In this document: one piece after another, positions 33,641 to 41,441 of the stretch
How positions within the stretch are numbered: the first letter of the stretch is position 1
Layout of the letters: the number at the start of each line of letters is the position of its first letter
Assembly: GCA_035695105.1 (NCBI GenBank)
Contig: DASSEV010000054.1
Span: forward strand, 1-45,779
Direction of reading: 5' to 3'
DNA length: 45,779 nucleotides
Source: JAICYJ01 sp035695105
GTDB taxonomy: Bacteria; Actinomycetota; Thermoleophilia; Gaiellales; JAICJC01
Notes under the pieces: model-generated
Seen by the model: the letters and a program-made list of their open reading frames with translations, nothing else
What the model was told of the DNA's origin: nothing
Databases searched by the model: none
Translations under genes and position numbers: made by a program

Positions 33641-34570
33641 GTGCGCCGGTTGGCCTCGCTCGCGGTGGTCTCGCTGATGGTCGCGTCGGCCTGTGGCTCG
33701 TCGGGCGCCGCACCTCGGCCGGCGACGGCCAGGATCAGCGCTCACGTCCACGCGGGCAGCGGGCCGTGTGCGCTGGCCGAGGCCGGGGGCCGCGTGTGGA
33801 TCACCGGATACAACGACGGCACGCTGACGGCGCTCGACCTCGCGTCCGGCAAGGTCGTGCGCACGGTGCACGTCGGCGGCACGCCCTGCGGCGTCGCCGC
33901 CGCCGCGGGCAGGCTGTGGGTCGCGCGCCTGGGAGCACGCGACGTCGCCGAGGTCGACCCACACACGGGCGCCACGATCCGCCGGATCCCCGTGCACGGA
34001 CAGGTGTGGGACGTGGAGGCGGAGGGCACGGCGGTCTGGCTGTCGAACCGCACGGGCGGAACCGTGGAGCGGCTGGATGCGACCACGGGCAGGCTCGTCG
34101 CGACGATCCCAGTGGGGTCGATGCCCGGCGGCCTCGCGATCGCGGCCGGCGCGGTCTGGGTGGCAAACAGCGGGGACGGAACCGTGTCGCGCATCGACCC
34201 ATCCACCGATCGTGTGACCGGCTCCGTGCGGCTCGACCACCCCTCGCCAACATGGTTCGCCCCTGCCGGCCGGTGGCTGTGGGTCACCAACGCGGACAAC
34301 ACGGCGACCGAGATCGACACCACGCGGCGCGCGGTCGCGAGGACGATCCAGGCCGGGCCGGCGCCGCGCGACCCCGACTCGGACGGGCACACGCTCTGGA
34401 TGCCGGACGGCGGCGACGGCCAGCTGCTCCTGCTTCGGGCCGACGACGGAGCACGGGTCGGCGCGATCCGCCTGCTGCCGGGCATCTTCGTCGCAGCGCA
34501 CGTGGCGGGCGCGACGTGGGTCCTGAACTACAGCAGCGATGACGTCTGGAGGCTCGTGGCGCAGCCCTGA
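33641..34570 (+). CDS. Probable secreted beta-propeller (YVTN/NHL-like) lipoprotein
   Basis: 309 residues. The N-terminus is a signal peptide (MRRLASLAVVSLMVASACGSS) whose Cys at about residue 18 after ASA fits a loose lipobox, so lipid anchoring is probable. The body consists of about six repeated four-strand blades, each with a VW/LW core. They read GGRVWITGYNDGTLTALDL, AGRLWVARLGARDVAEVDP, GTAVWLSNRTGGTVERLDA, AGAVWVANSGDGTVSRIDP and GRWLWVTNADNTATEIDT. No catalytic motif is visible; such propellers usually bind ligands or proteins at the cell surface. It has its own leaderless-type promoter and ends 17 bp before metB. Confidence 0.8.
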   Translation: MRRLASLAVVSLMVASACGSSGAAPRPATARISAHVHAGSGPCALAEAGGRVWITGYNDGTLTALDLASGKVVRTVHVGGTPCGVAAAAGRLWVARLGARDVAEVDPHTGATIRRIPVHGQVWDVEAEGTAVWLSNRTGGTVERLDATTGRLVATIPVGSMPGGLAIAAGAVWVANSGDGTVSRIDPSTDRVTGSVRLDHPSPTWFAPAGRWLWVTNADNTATEIDTTRRAVARTIQAGPAPRDPDSDGHTLWMPDGGDGQLLLLRADDGARVGAIRLLPGIFVAAHVAGATWVLNYSSDDVWRLVAQP

Positions 34571-34575
34571 GCCAG

Positions 34576-34581
34576 TATCCT
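34576..34581 (+). promoter_or_regulatory. metB -10 element, leaderless type
   Basis: TATCCT is followed by six bases and the ATG at 34588, identical in hexamer and spacing to the thyX element. Confidence 0.5.
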
Positions 34582-34587
34582 GCCGCG

Positions 34588-35715
34588 ATGCAGTTCGATA
34601 CGCGCGCCATCCACGACGGTCAGGAGCCGGATCCGTCGACCGGCGCGGTCACCGTTCCCATCTACCAGACCTCCACCTACGTGCAGGAGGAGGTCGGGAA
34701 GCTGAAGGACGGCTACGACTATTCCCGCACGGCGAACCCGACCCGCCGCGCACTCGAGCGCTGCATGGCCTCGCTCGAAGGCGGCTCGCACGGCTTCGCC
34801 TTCGCGAGCGGCATGGCGGCGACGACGACGGTCATGCACCTCGTCGATCCCGGAGACCTGGTCGTCTCGGTCAACGACGTCTACGGCGGCACATACCGGC
34901 TGTTCTCGAAGGTGTACGAGCCGAAGGGCGTCCGCTTCCGCTATCTGTCAGCCGACGACTTCGCCGGCGACGTCGGATCGCAGCTGGAGGGCGCCAAGCT
35001 GGTCTGGCTGGAGACCCCGACGAACCCGCTCCTGAACGTGATCGACATCCGCGCCGCGGCGGACGCGGCCCACGCAGCAGGCGCTCTGCTCGTCGTCGAC
35101 AACACGTTCGCCTCGCCGTACCTGCAGCGTCCGCTCGAGCTCGGCGCCGACATCGTCGTCCACTCGGCCACCAAGTACCTCGGCGGGCACTCGGACCTCG
35201 TGTCCGGCATCGCCGTCACCTCCGACGACGGGGTGGCGGAACGCCTCGGCTTCCTGCAGAACTCACTGGGCGCGATCGCCGGCCCGTTCGACTCCTGGCT
35301 GGTGCTGCGCGGGCTGAAGACGCTGCCCGTTCGCATGCGCCAGCACTGCGAGAACGCGCGAGCGGTTGCCGGCTTCCTGGGCGGCCACCCGAGCGTCGAG
35401 CGCGTGCTTTTCCCCGGCATCCCGAACCATCCCGGCCACGAGATCGCCACGCAGCAGATGCGCGACTACGGCGGCATGATCTCGTTCCTCGTGGACACGC
35501 CCGAGCATGCCGTCCGTCTGGTCGCGCGAACGCGGGTGTGGTCGCTGGCCGAGAGCCTGGGCGGCGTCGAGAGCCTGATCGAGACGCCGGCGCAGATGAC
35601 GCACGCCTCCACCGCCGACGCGCCGTTCGCGACGCCGCCGAACCTCGTGCGGCTTTCGGTGGGCATCGAGTCCGCCGACGACCTCGTCGACGACCTCGAT
35701 CAGGCGCTGGCCTGA
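34588..35715 (+). CDS. metB: Cystathionine gamma-synthase/lyase family enzyme
   Basis: 375-residue PLP enzyme of the Cys/Met metabolism family. Visible are QTSTYVQEEVG, YSRTANPTRRALERCMASLEGG and FASGMAATTTV, then WLETPTNPLLNVIDI and DNTFASPYLQRPLELGADIVVHSATKYLGGHSD with the PLP lysine in SATKY (about 192). The end is SLGGVESLIETPAQMTHAS. Synthase and lyase members cannot be separated by eye; with cbs upstream a lyase role in reverse transsulfuration is as likely as synthase, so the symbol is tentative. The 3' end overlaps the convergent membrane-protein gene by 16 bp. Confidence 0.88.
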   Translation: MQFDTRAIHDGQEPDPSTGAVTVPIYQTSTYVQEEVGKLKDGYDYSRTANPTRRALERCMASLEGGSHGFAFASGMAATTTVMHLVDPGDLVVSVNDVYGGTYRLFSKVYEPKGVRFRYLSADDFAGDVGSQLEGAKLVWLETPTNPLLNVIDIRAAADAAHAAGALLVVDNTFASPYLQRPLELGADIVVHSATKYLGGHSDLVSGIAVTSDDGVAERLGFLQNSLGAIAGPFDSWLVLRGLKTLPVRMRQHCENARAVAGFLGGHPSVERVLFPGIPNHPGHEIATQQMRDYGGMISFLVDTPEHAVRLVARTRVWSLAESLGGVESLIETPAQMTHASTADAPFATPPNLVRLSVGIESADDLVDDLDQALA

Positions 35716-36554
35716 TCCGGCCCGCGCCGGACGAGCGTCGCCGCGAGTAGCGTCGCCCCTGCCACCGCGAACAGCACGGCCGGCGTCTTCGACTGTCCCT
35801 GCGCCGCCAGCGATGACACCACGGCCAGGGCCAGCGCCAGCAGGCCGAGCCCCGTGCCGATCGTCATGCGGCCGCGCAGGACGACGGCCAGGCCGGCGAG
35901 CATGGCGGCGCCGATCAGGCCGGCGGTGAGCGAGCCGTCGCGGCCGGGCACGGCCTCGAACATGAACGGCGCGAGCACCGCGGCGGCGATCAGGAGGTTG
36001 CGCTCGACCGCGCCTCCCGCCACCCTGCCGGCGGCGGCCAGGGCGCCGATCGCTACGAGGAAGACGAGGAATCGCATCCAGCTGCCACCGCCGAGCGACA
36101 CCTCGCTCCGGCCGCTCGATATCGAGAACTGCACGGCCCCGACCAGCGCCAGGGGCGCGACCAGCAGCCAGCGCGCGTGGCGACCGGCGGCGTAGAGACC
36201 GGCGGCCGCAGCTGCCAGCGCGAAAAGCGCCCGCGACGCTCCGGTGTTCGACACCTCGAAGAAGAGCACGATGGTGGCGTTCAGGCCTGCGCGTTCCCAG
36301 AGCAGGAGCACGAGGCCCGGCGCCAGCAGTGCGGCGCCATACAGGGCGGACAGCCGCGCCTCGGGCAAGGGCCTGTCCGAGGGCGAGGCCCGCATCCAGG
36401 CGACATGACCGGCGAGCATCGCGCCTGCGAGCAGCACCGCGAGCGCCCCGATCTCATGCGTGGTCAGCGCACGCTCGGCCGCGAGCAGGCTCCCCGACGC
36501 GACGAACAGCGCGGTCAGGCCTGCGATGCGCATGGCGACGAGGTGCGGCTGCAT
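35700..36554 (-). CDS. Multi-pass membrane protein of unknown function
   Basis: 284 residues from ATG 36554; ATG 36533 and an upstream in-frame start at 36617 are alternatives. Nearly the whole protein is hydrophobic, with about nine or ten transmembrane segments and short basic loops (RASPSDRPLPEAR, GRHARW, LVRRGPDQASA). No family motif is recognised. It might be an EamA-like or general integral membrane protein. The stop lies inside the last codons of convergent metB. GGTGGG before ATG 36554 could be the ribosome-binding site. Confidence 0.6.
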   Translation of the reverse strand: MQPHLVAMRIAGLTALFVASGSLLAAERALTTHEIGALAVLLAGAMLAGHVAWMRASPSDRPLPEARLSALYGAALLAPGLVLLLWERAGLNATIVLFFEVSNTGASRALFALAAAAAGLYAAGRHARWLLVAPLALVGAVQFSISSGRSEVSLGGGSWMRFLVFLVAIGALAAAGRVAGGAVERNLLIAAAVLAPFMFEAVPGRDGSLTAGLIGAAMLAGLAVVLRGRMTIGTGLGLLALALAVVSSLAAQGQSKTPAVLFAVAGATLLAATLVRRGPDQASA

Positions 36555-36600
36555 GCCCACCGATGCAGCGTTCGCCGTCAAGGACTTCCGTCCTCCCAGG

Positions 36601-36629
36601 TCGAAAACCGCCTGCACAGGTCGTATGAT
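36601..36629 (+). promoter_or_regulatory. Permease promoter (sigma-70-like)
   Basis: TCGAAA, a 17-bp spacer and TATGAT precede the permease by about 45 nt, leaving a leader that carries AAAGGGG before the ATG. Unlike most genes here it is not leaderless. Confidence 0.45.
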
Positions 36630-36674
36630 CGGCCGACCCCGGATTGGTCCCGGGCCTTACGGAAAGGGGCGCAC

Positions 36675-38264
36675 ATGCCGGAAGCATGGGATCCTGCGAT
36701 CGGGCATCTCGACGACGATGCCCGCAAGCTGAAGGAGCTCGGCTACGAGCAGCAGCTGGAACGCTCGTGGGGCGGGTTCACGAACTTCGCCATCTCGTTC
36801 TCCATCATCTCGATCCTGGCGGGATGTTTCACCACCTATGGCCAGGCGTGGAACAACGGCGGCCCGATCGCCATCTCGTGGGGCTGGCTGATCCTCTCGG
36901 CACTCATCCTCATCATCGCCCTCTGCATGTCCGAGATCCTCTCGGCATTCCCGACGGCGGGCGGCATCTACTACTGGGCGCTGCGCCTCGGCGGCCCAGG
37001 ATGGGGCTGGTTCACCGGCTGGTTCAACTGGATCGGGCTGATCGGTGTGGTGGCGTCCGTCGACTATGGCGCGGCGCTGTTCACGTCGTTCACGATCGGG
37101 CTGTTCGACAACAGCTACGACGCGTTCAGCTTGACCCACATCTTCATCATCTACATCATCTTCCTGGCCTGCCACACGTTCCTGAACCTGTTCCCATCGC
37201 ACATCCTGCGGTGGTGGAACGATGCGTCCGCCTACTGGCACATCATCGGCCCGACCATCGTCGCGCTGATCCTGCTGTTCTGGCTGAAGGTGCCGCACCA
37301 GAGCATTTCGTTCGTCTTCACGGAGCGGATCAACAACTCCGGATTCTCAGAGAGCAAGTACTGGTTCTACGTGCTGCCGCTCGGCTTCTTGCTAACTCAG
37401 TACACGATCACCGGGTACGACGCGTGCGCCCATCTTTCCGAGGAGACGCGGAAGGCGGCCCACTCCGCCGCGCGCGGGCTGTGGCAGGCGGTGTTCTACT
37501 CCGCGGTCGGCGGCTGGATCCTTCTGCTGCTGTTCACCTTCGCGGCGCACAACACCGACTTCATCAACAACGTGAACGGCAACAACCCGTACGGCGCCGG
37601 CTCGGTGGTGGGCGTGTTCGCCTCGGCGCTGGGCCTTGCGGCGTTCAAGATCGTCATGATCATCGCCTGCGTCGGCCAGTTCTTCTGCGCCGGATCGGGC
37701 ATGACCAGCCTTTCGCGGATGACGTACGCGTTCAGCCGCGACCGCGCGCTGCCCGGGTGGCGCCTGTGGTCGAAGGTGAACCGCTCGCATGCTCCCGTCA
37801 ACGCCACGCTGCTCGGGGCCGTGATCTGCGTCATCGTGGCGCTCCCGGCGCTCAAGGGGAACAGCGCGAACATCCCGTTCGCGTTCTACGCCCTGACGCA
37901 GATCACCGTGATCGGCCTCTACATCGCCTACGTCATCCCGGTGTACCTGCGCTGGAGGCAGGCTGACGCCTTCCAGCCCGGACCCTGGACGCTGGGAAAC
38001 CGGTACAAGTGGATGTGCCCGATCGCCGTGCTCGAGGTGGTCATCGTGTGCATCTACTTCTCGCTGCCGTTCTCCCCAGCCGGCATTCCCGGCAACGACG
38101 GGTTCGCCTGGGACAACGGATCGGTCAACTACGCACCGATACTGGTGCTGGCGGTGATCCTGTTCGCCGGCGTCTGGTGGCTGGCCTCGGCGAAGAACTG
38201 GTTCACCGGGCCGGAGATCCCCAGCGCAAGCGCGGCCGAGGCGGGACTGTCCGCGGGCGACTAA
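36675..38264 (+). CDS. APC-family amino acid/amine permease
   Basis: 529-residue membrane transporter with about 12 to 14 hydrophobic segments. The family's first helix motif is FTNFAISFSIISILAGCFTTYG (about 35-56), with the AFPTAGGIYYWALRLGGPGWGWFTGWFNWIG block after it. Later are the ITGYDACAHLSEETRKAA loop (about 247) and SRMTYAFSRDRALPGW (about 350), which are characteristic of the GABA/choline-type amino acid-polyamine transporters. The start ATG follows GGAAAGGGG. The substrate is unknown. A strong terminator follows the TAA stop. Given ade downstream, a nucleobase substrate was considered but the motifs are of amino-acid permeases. Confidence 0.9.
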   Translation: MPEAWDPAIGHLDDDARKLKELGYEQQLERSWGGFTNFAISFSIISILAGCFTTYGQAWNNGGPIAISWGWLILSALILIIALCMSEILSAFPTAGGIYYWALRLGGPGWGWFTGWFNWIGLIGVVASVDYGAALFTSFTIGLFDNSYDAFSLTHIFIIYIIFLACHTFLNLFPSHILRWWNDASAYWHIIGPTIVALILLFWLKVPHQSISFVFTERINNSGFSESKYWFYVLPLGFLLTQYTITGYDACAHLSEETRKAAHSAARGLWQAVFYSAVGGWILLLLFTFAAHNTDFINNVNGNNPYGAGSVVGVFASALGLAAFKIVMIIACVGQFFCAGSGMTSLSRMTYAFSRDRALPGWRLWSKVNRSHAPVNATLLGAVICVIVALPALKGNSANIPFAFYALTQITVIGLYIAYVIPVYLRWRQADAFQPGPWTLGNRYKWMCPIAVLEVVIVCIYFSLPFSPAGIPGNDGFAWDNGSVNYAPILVLAVILFAGVWWLASAKNWFTGPEIPSASAAEAGLSAGD

Positions 38265-38279
38265 CGCGATCGGACGACA

Positions 38280-38311
38280 CGGCCCCGTCGCACGCGTGTG
38301 CGGCGGGGCCG
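38280..38311 (+). terminator. Terminator of the permease gene
   Basis: An 8-bp outer stem (CGGCCCCG / CGGGGCCG), one mismatch and a 5-bp inner stem (CGCAC / GTGCG) with loop GCGT, 16 bp after the stop, followed by GCGTTT. It is the best terminator in the window. Confidence 0.75.
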
Positions 38312-38314
38312 CAG

Positions 38315-38365
38315 TGCGTTTGGGATCAAGAGATTCGCCGCCCCGGCTTGCCCTCTCGTACCAGC
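38315..38365. repeat. Degenerate partial copy of the ade-flanking repeat
   Basis: TGGGATCAAGAGATTCGCCG and the following CCCCGGCTTGCC match the first about 45 bases of the full repeats at 38598 and 40522 with a few substitutions and one insertion. The match then stops. It opens the 555-bp gene-free tract 38265-38819, which otherwise holds the terminator, the hairpin repeats and the full repeat copy. Confidence 0.7.
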
Positions 38366-38374
38366 AAGAAAGAC

Positions 38375-38535
38375 TGCCTCAGAGGCGGTATCAGCGGGCG
38401 GCACGCGGTCGTAACGAAGCAACGCGCCCGTGGGGCCGATCGTGACCAATTCCGGCTCGCAGCGTCCGATAGCGGCCCGAAAATGCCTCAGAGGCGGTGT
38501 CGGGCTGCGATGGGGCTTCGTGGCCGATTCGTGAC
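38375..38535. repeat. Two tandem palindrome-containing repeat units
   Basis: TGCCTCAGAGGCGGTATC (38375-38392) and TGCCTCAGAGGCGGTGTC (38484-38501) share the palindrome GCCTCAGAGGC. Each is followed by GGCCGAT(T)CGTGACC about 50-65 bp on. The layout (11-base palindrome, GGTGTC-like block, CGTGAC) is that of the two repeats before thyX, with a different palindrome sequence. Confidence 0.7.
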
Positions 38536-38597
38536 CCGTTGGCGGTGGTTCTCGAGCAGCCTTTCAGGAGGCCGAACATCGCCCGGCCCAAGGGCTG

Positions 38598-38790
38598 ACC
38601 CTCCGTGAGGGACCAAAGATTCGCCGCCCCGGCTTGCCTTTCGTCCACCGGCCCAACGAACGTTCGAGTCGCCTCTACGATCCGTCCGGCCGGGTTCAAC
38701 CTACTCGGCTGCCCTGAGCGGCGCAGGAGCAACAGTACGGTGCGGCGGAAGCGAATGCAAGCCGGTTTTCTGCGCATTTTGCGCGTATTC
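38598..38790. repeat. Full repeat copy A, upstream of ade
   Basis: Bases 38609-38769 are identical to 40531-40691 except for one G/A change. The match continues imperfectly to a terminal hairpin (GCGCA-TTT-TGCGC) and, on the left, to CCCTCCGTGAGGG. Inside, CCGGCTTGCC near the left end and GCAAGCCGG near the right end are inverted, so the unit can fold as one long stem. GAACGTTC is an internal palindrome. It ends about 20 bp before the ade -10 hexamer. Confidence 0.9.
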
Positions 38791-38805
38791 ACAATGGAAT
38801 ACACA

Positions 38806-38811
38806 TAGACT
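38806..38811 (+). promoter_or_regulatory. ade -10 element, near-leaderless
   Basis: TAGACT is followed by 8 nt and the ade ATG at 38820. The region just upstream (TATTCACAATGGAATACACA) is unusually AT-rich. Confidence 0.45.
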
Positions 38812-38819
38812 CCTCCGCC

Positions 38820-40511
38820 ATGACCGATCTACCACGACGGCTCGCCGTGGCCCGCGGGGACGAGCCCGCCGACCTCGTCATCCACGGCGGCCGAGTTCTG
38901 TCCGTGCACACGCGCGAATGGCTCGAGGCCGATATCGCGATCTGCGACGGATGGATCGCCGGCATCGGCCGCTACCAAGGTCGCGACCAGATCGACGCCG
39001 AGGGCCGCTACGTGGTGCCCGGGCTGATCGACGCCCACCTGCACCTGGAGTCGTCCATGCTGCTTGTCGACGAGTTCGCCAAGCTGGTGCTGCCGCTCGG
39101 GACGACGTCGGTGGTGGCCGACCCGCACGAGATCGCGAACGTGCTCGGCACGGACGGCGTGCACTGGCTCGCCGATGCGTGCGCCGACCTGCCGCTGGAC
39201 GTGTTCTTCATGGCGCCGTCATGTGTTCCCGCATCCCGGTTCGAGTCCCCGCGCCGGCAGCTCACCGACGGCGACCTCGAGGGCCTGCTGCGTCGGCGCC
39301 GCGTCCTCGGCCTGGCCGAGATGATGAACTTCCCGGGCGTCATCTCCGGCGCGCCGGAGGAGCTGGCGAAGCTCGGCCTCGAGGGGGCAGCCCACGTCGA
39401 CGGCCACGCGCCCGGGGTGCTCGGGCCGGAGCTGCAGGCGTATGCGGCGGCCGGCATCCGCTCCGACCACGAGGCGACGACGATCGAGGAGGGACGTGAG
39501 CGCCTGCGTGCCGGCATGTGGCTGCTGATCCGTGAGGCGTCCGGCGCCCGCAACCTCGACGCCCTGCTGCCGCTGGTGGACGAGTTCGGCCCCTCCCGCA
39601 TCGCCTTCTGCACGGACGACCGGGAGCCCGCGCACATCGCCGGCGAGGGCCACATCAACTCGATGGTGCGCCGCGCCGTCGAGCGGGGCATCGATCCGCG
39701 CGACGCGCTGACCATGGCGTCGCACAATGCCGCCGCGTGGCACGGCCTCGATGACCGCGGCGCCATCGTCCCCGGCCGGCGCGCCGATCTGCTCCTGCTG
39801 CCCGACCTTGAGCGCTTCGTGCCGGACAAGGTGCTGAAGGACGGGCGCCAGCCGGCCGATCCGCCGCCCGCGCCAGTCCCCGAGTGGGCGCGCCGCACGG
39901 TGCGAATCCAGCCGATGTCGTCGAACGACCTGCACGTGCCGGGCACCGGCGCGGATATCCGCGTGATCGGGCTGATCCCCGGCCAGATCGTGACGGCGTC
40001 GCTGACCGAGCAGCCGCTGATCCGGGAGGGCCTGGCGGTCGCCGACCCCGAGCGCGATCTGGCGAAGATCACCGTGGTTGAGCGCCATCTGGGCACCGGG
40101 CGTCACGCCGTCGGCTTCGTGCGCGGGTTCGGGCTGCGTCGGGGAGCGATCGCGTCCACCGTCGCCCACGACGCGCACAACATCGTCTGCGTCGGGGTCG
40201 ACGACGGCGACATGGCCCGGGCGATCACGCGCCTCGCGGAGCTCGGCGGCGGGATGGTGGCCGTCGAGGAGCGCGGCGTCCGGGCGGAGCTGCCCCTGCC
40301 CGTCGCCGGGCTGCTGAGCGATCAGCCGCTGGGCACGGTGCTCGAGCAGAGCGCCACGCTCGCCGAGGCGGTCCGGGCGCTGGGCTGCGCGATCGAGGCG
40401 CCGTTCCACGCCATGGGGTTCCTCGCCCTGTCGGTGATCCCGGCGCTGAAGGTCACCGACCGCGGGCTCGTCGACGTGAACGCGTTCGAGATCGTGCCGC
40501 TGGAGGCCTGA
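38820..40511 (+). CDS. ade: Adenine deaminase
   Basis: 563-residue metal-dependent amidohydrolase converting adenine to hypoxanthine in purine salvage. N-terminal DLVIHGGRVLSVHTREWLEADIAI begins the small beta domain. The metal site shows DAHLHLESSM (about 65) and VADPHEIANVLG (about 100), then MNFPGV, HVDGHAPGV and SDHEAT. Later are FCTDDREPAHIAGEGHINSMVRRAV (about 262) and the AdeC-specific C-terminal VRGFGLRRGAIASTVAHDAHNIVCVGVDDGDM (about 437). It sits alone, exactly between two direct repeats (A and B) and convergent to nfuA. There is no ribosome-binding site; TAGACT is 8 nt upstream. Confidence 0.95.
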   Translation: MTDLPRRLAVARGDEPADLVIHGGRVLSVHTREWLEADIAICDGWIAGIGRYQGRDQIDAEGRYVVPGLIDAHLHLESSMLLVDEFAKLVLPLGTTSVVADPHEIANVLGTDGVHWLADACADLPLDVFFMAPSCVPASRFESPRRQLTDGDLEGLLRRRRVLGLAEMMNFPGVISGAPEELAKLGLEGAAHVDGHAPGVLGPELQAYAAAGIRSDHEATTIEEGRERLRAGMWLLIREASGARNLDALLPLVDEFGPSRIAFCTDDREPAHIAGEGHINSMVRRAVERGIDPRDALTMASHNAAAWHGLDDRGAIVPGRRADLLLLPDLERFVPDKVLKDGRQPADPPPAPVPEWARRTVRIQPMSSNDLHVPGTGADIRVIGLIPGQIVTASLTEQPLIREGLAVADPERDLAKITVVERHLGTGRHAVGFVRGFGLRRGAIASTVAHDAHNIVCVGVDDGDMARAITRLAELGGGMVAVEERGVRAELPLPVAGLLSDQPLGTVLEQSATLAEAVRALGCAIEAPFHAMGFLALSVIPALKVTDRGLVDVNAFEIVPLEA

Positions 40512-40521
40512 GCGCGGCAGA

Positions 40522-40709
40522 GCCCTGCGTGGGACCAAAGATTCGCCGCCCCGGCTTGCCTTTCGTCCACCGGCCCAACGAACGTTCGAGTCGCCTCTAC
40601 GATCCGTCCGGCCGGGTTCAACCTACTCGGCTGCCCTGAGCGGCGCAGGAGCAACAGTACGGTGCGGCGAAAGCGAATGCAAGCCGGTTTTTCGCGCAAA
40701 TTGCGCGAA
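40522..40709. repeat. Full repeat copy B, downstream of ade
   Basis: Same orientation as copy A, 1922 bp away, one mismatch in 161 bp. It starts 10 bp after the ade stop and ends about 5 bp before the nfuA stop, filling the space between the convergent genes. Its terminal hairpin differs in sequence from that of copy A but keeps the pairing. Confidence 0.9.
40691..40709. terminator. Bidirectional terminator at the end of repeat copy B
   Basis: TTCGCGCAAATTGCGCGAA is a perfect palindrome preceded by a run of T, between the convergent ade and nfuA genes. It can fold with a 3-nt loop and could stop transcription from both sides. Confidence 0.55.
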
Positions 40710-40714
40710 TCGGC

Positions 40715-41332
40715 CTACGGCGCCGGCTGGTAGTACGGGGTCTGGCCGGCGGCGTGATCGGTCACGTCGATCACCTGCTGGATCTCGGGCACCGCGGCCC
40801 GGATGGCGGATTCGACCCCGCGCTTCAAGGTCATGGCCGCCATCCCGCAGCCCTGGCAGCCACCGCCCAGCCGAACGTAGGCCGTATCGCCCTCCGCCGT
40901 GACCAGCTCAGCGGTGCCGCCGTGCGCGGCGATGGCCGGGTTGATCTGCAAGGTCAGCACCTGGTGCACCCGCTCGGGCAGGCTGCCGTGCAGCTCCGGC
41001 AGCGGCGGCAGGGCGAGGGCCGGACTGGTCGGGGCCGGCGTCTTCGGGTTGTCGATCACGAGTCCGCCGCCCAGCTTCCCGTCCATCGCAATCGTGGCCT
41101 GATCGAGCGCAGGGCCATCGAGCCTGGGCACGACGATGGTGAGGCCGTCATGCTCGACCACGACATCAGTCTCGTCGGTCTCGTCCATGCGCAGGAAGGC
41201 CATGTCGTACTGGTACGCGGCACCGGCGATGCCGACGATCTCGACCCAGAGCGCCAGCCCGTCAGGTTCCAGCTCGCGGGATCGAACCTCGAGCACCTTG
41301 CGCATCGCGTCGGGGGTGATGGAGATCGGCAT
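40715..41332 (-). CDS. nfuA: NfuA-like Fe-S carrier (A-type-like domain plus NifU domain)
   Basis: 205 residues. The N-terminal about 100 residues (ITPDAMRKVLEVRSRELEPDGLALWVEIVGIAGAAYQYDMAF) form an A-type/HesB-like fold that lacks the usual cysteines, as in NfuA. The C-terminal NifU domain (about 125-195) has the cluster-binding CxxC in LGGGCQGCGMAAMTLKRGVESAIRAAVPEIQQVIDVTDH. It should carry a 4Fe-4S cluster at a dimer interface and deliver it to target enzymes. ATG 41332 is chosen from the family N-terminus; the long upstream frame overlaps the divergent gene. No suf or isc genes lie in the window. Confidence 0.87.
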   Translation of the reverse strand: MPISITPDAMRKVLEVRSRELEPDGLALWVEIVGIAGAAYQYDMAFLRMDETDETDVVVEHDGLTIVVPRLDGPALDQATIAMDGKLGGGLVIDNPKTPAPTSPALALPPLPELHGSLPERVHQVLTLQINPAIAAHGGTAELVTAEGDTAYVRLGGGCQGCGMAAMTLKRGVESAIRAAVPEIQQVIDVTDHAAGQTPYYQPAP

Positions 41333-41378
41333 ATCCGGAAGGATAGGCGCAAGGCGGCGGACGATTACACGTTCAACC

Positions 41379-41407
41379 TTTACAGGTGAGAACCGCGGGG
41401 GTACGGT
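41379..41407 (+). promoter_or_regulatory. Promoter of the beta-helix gene
   Basis: TTTACA, a 17-bp spacer and TACGGT make the best-matched sigma-70-type promoter in the window. The start codon lies 35 nt further on, behind a strong AGGAGGGGG ribosome-binding site. Confidence 0.6.
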
Positions 41408-41441
41408 GGCGGCGCACAAACCGACTCCAGGAGGGGGACCT

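Noticed and set aside
38391..38804. Minus-strand open frames around the ade repeats that share peptide RQAGAANLW (38261-38449, 38391-38804, 40322-40699)
   Set aside because: The shared peptide is simply the translated repeat DNA; the frames lack ribosome-binding sites and span noncoding elements.
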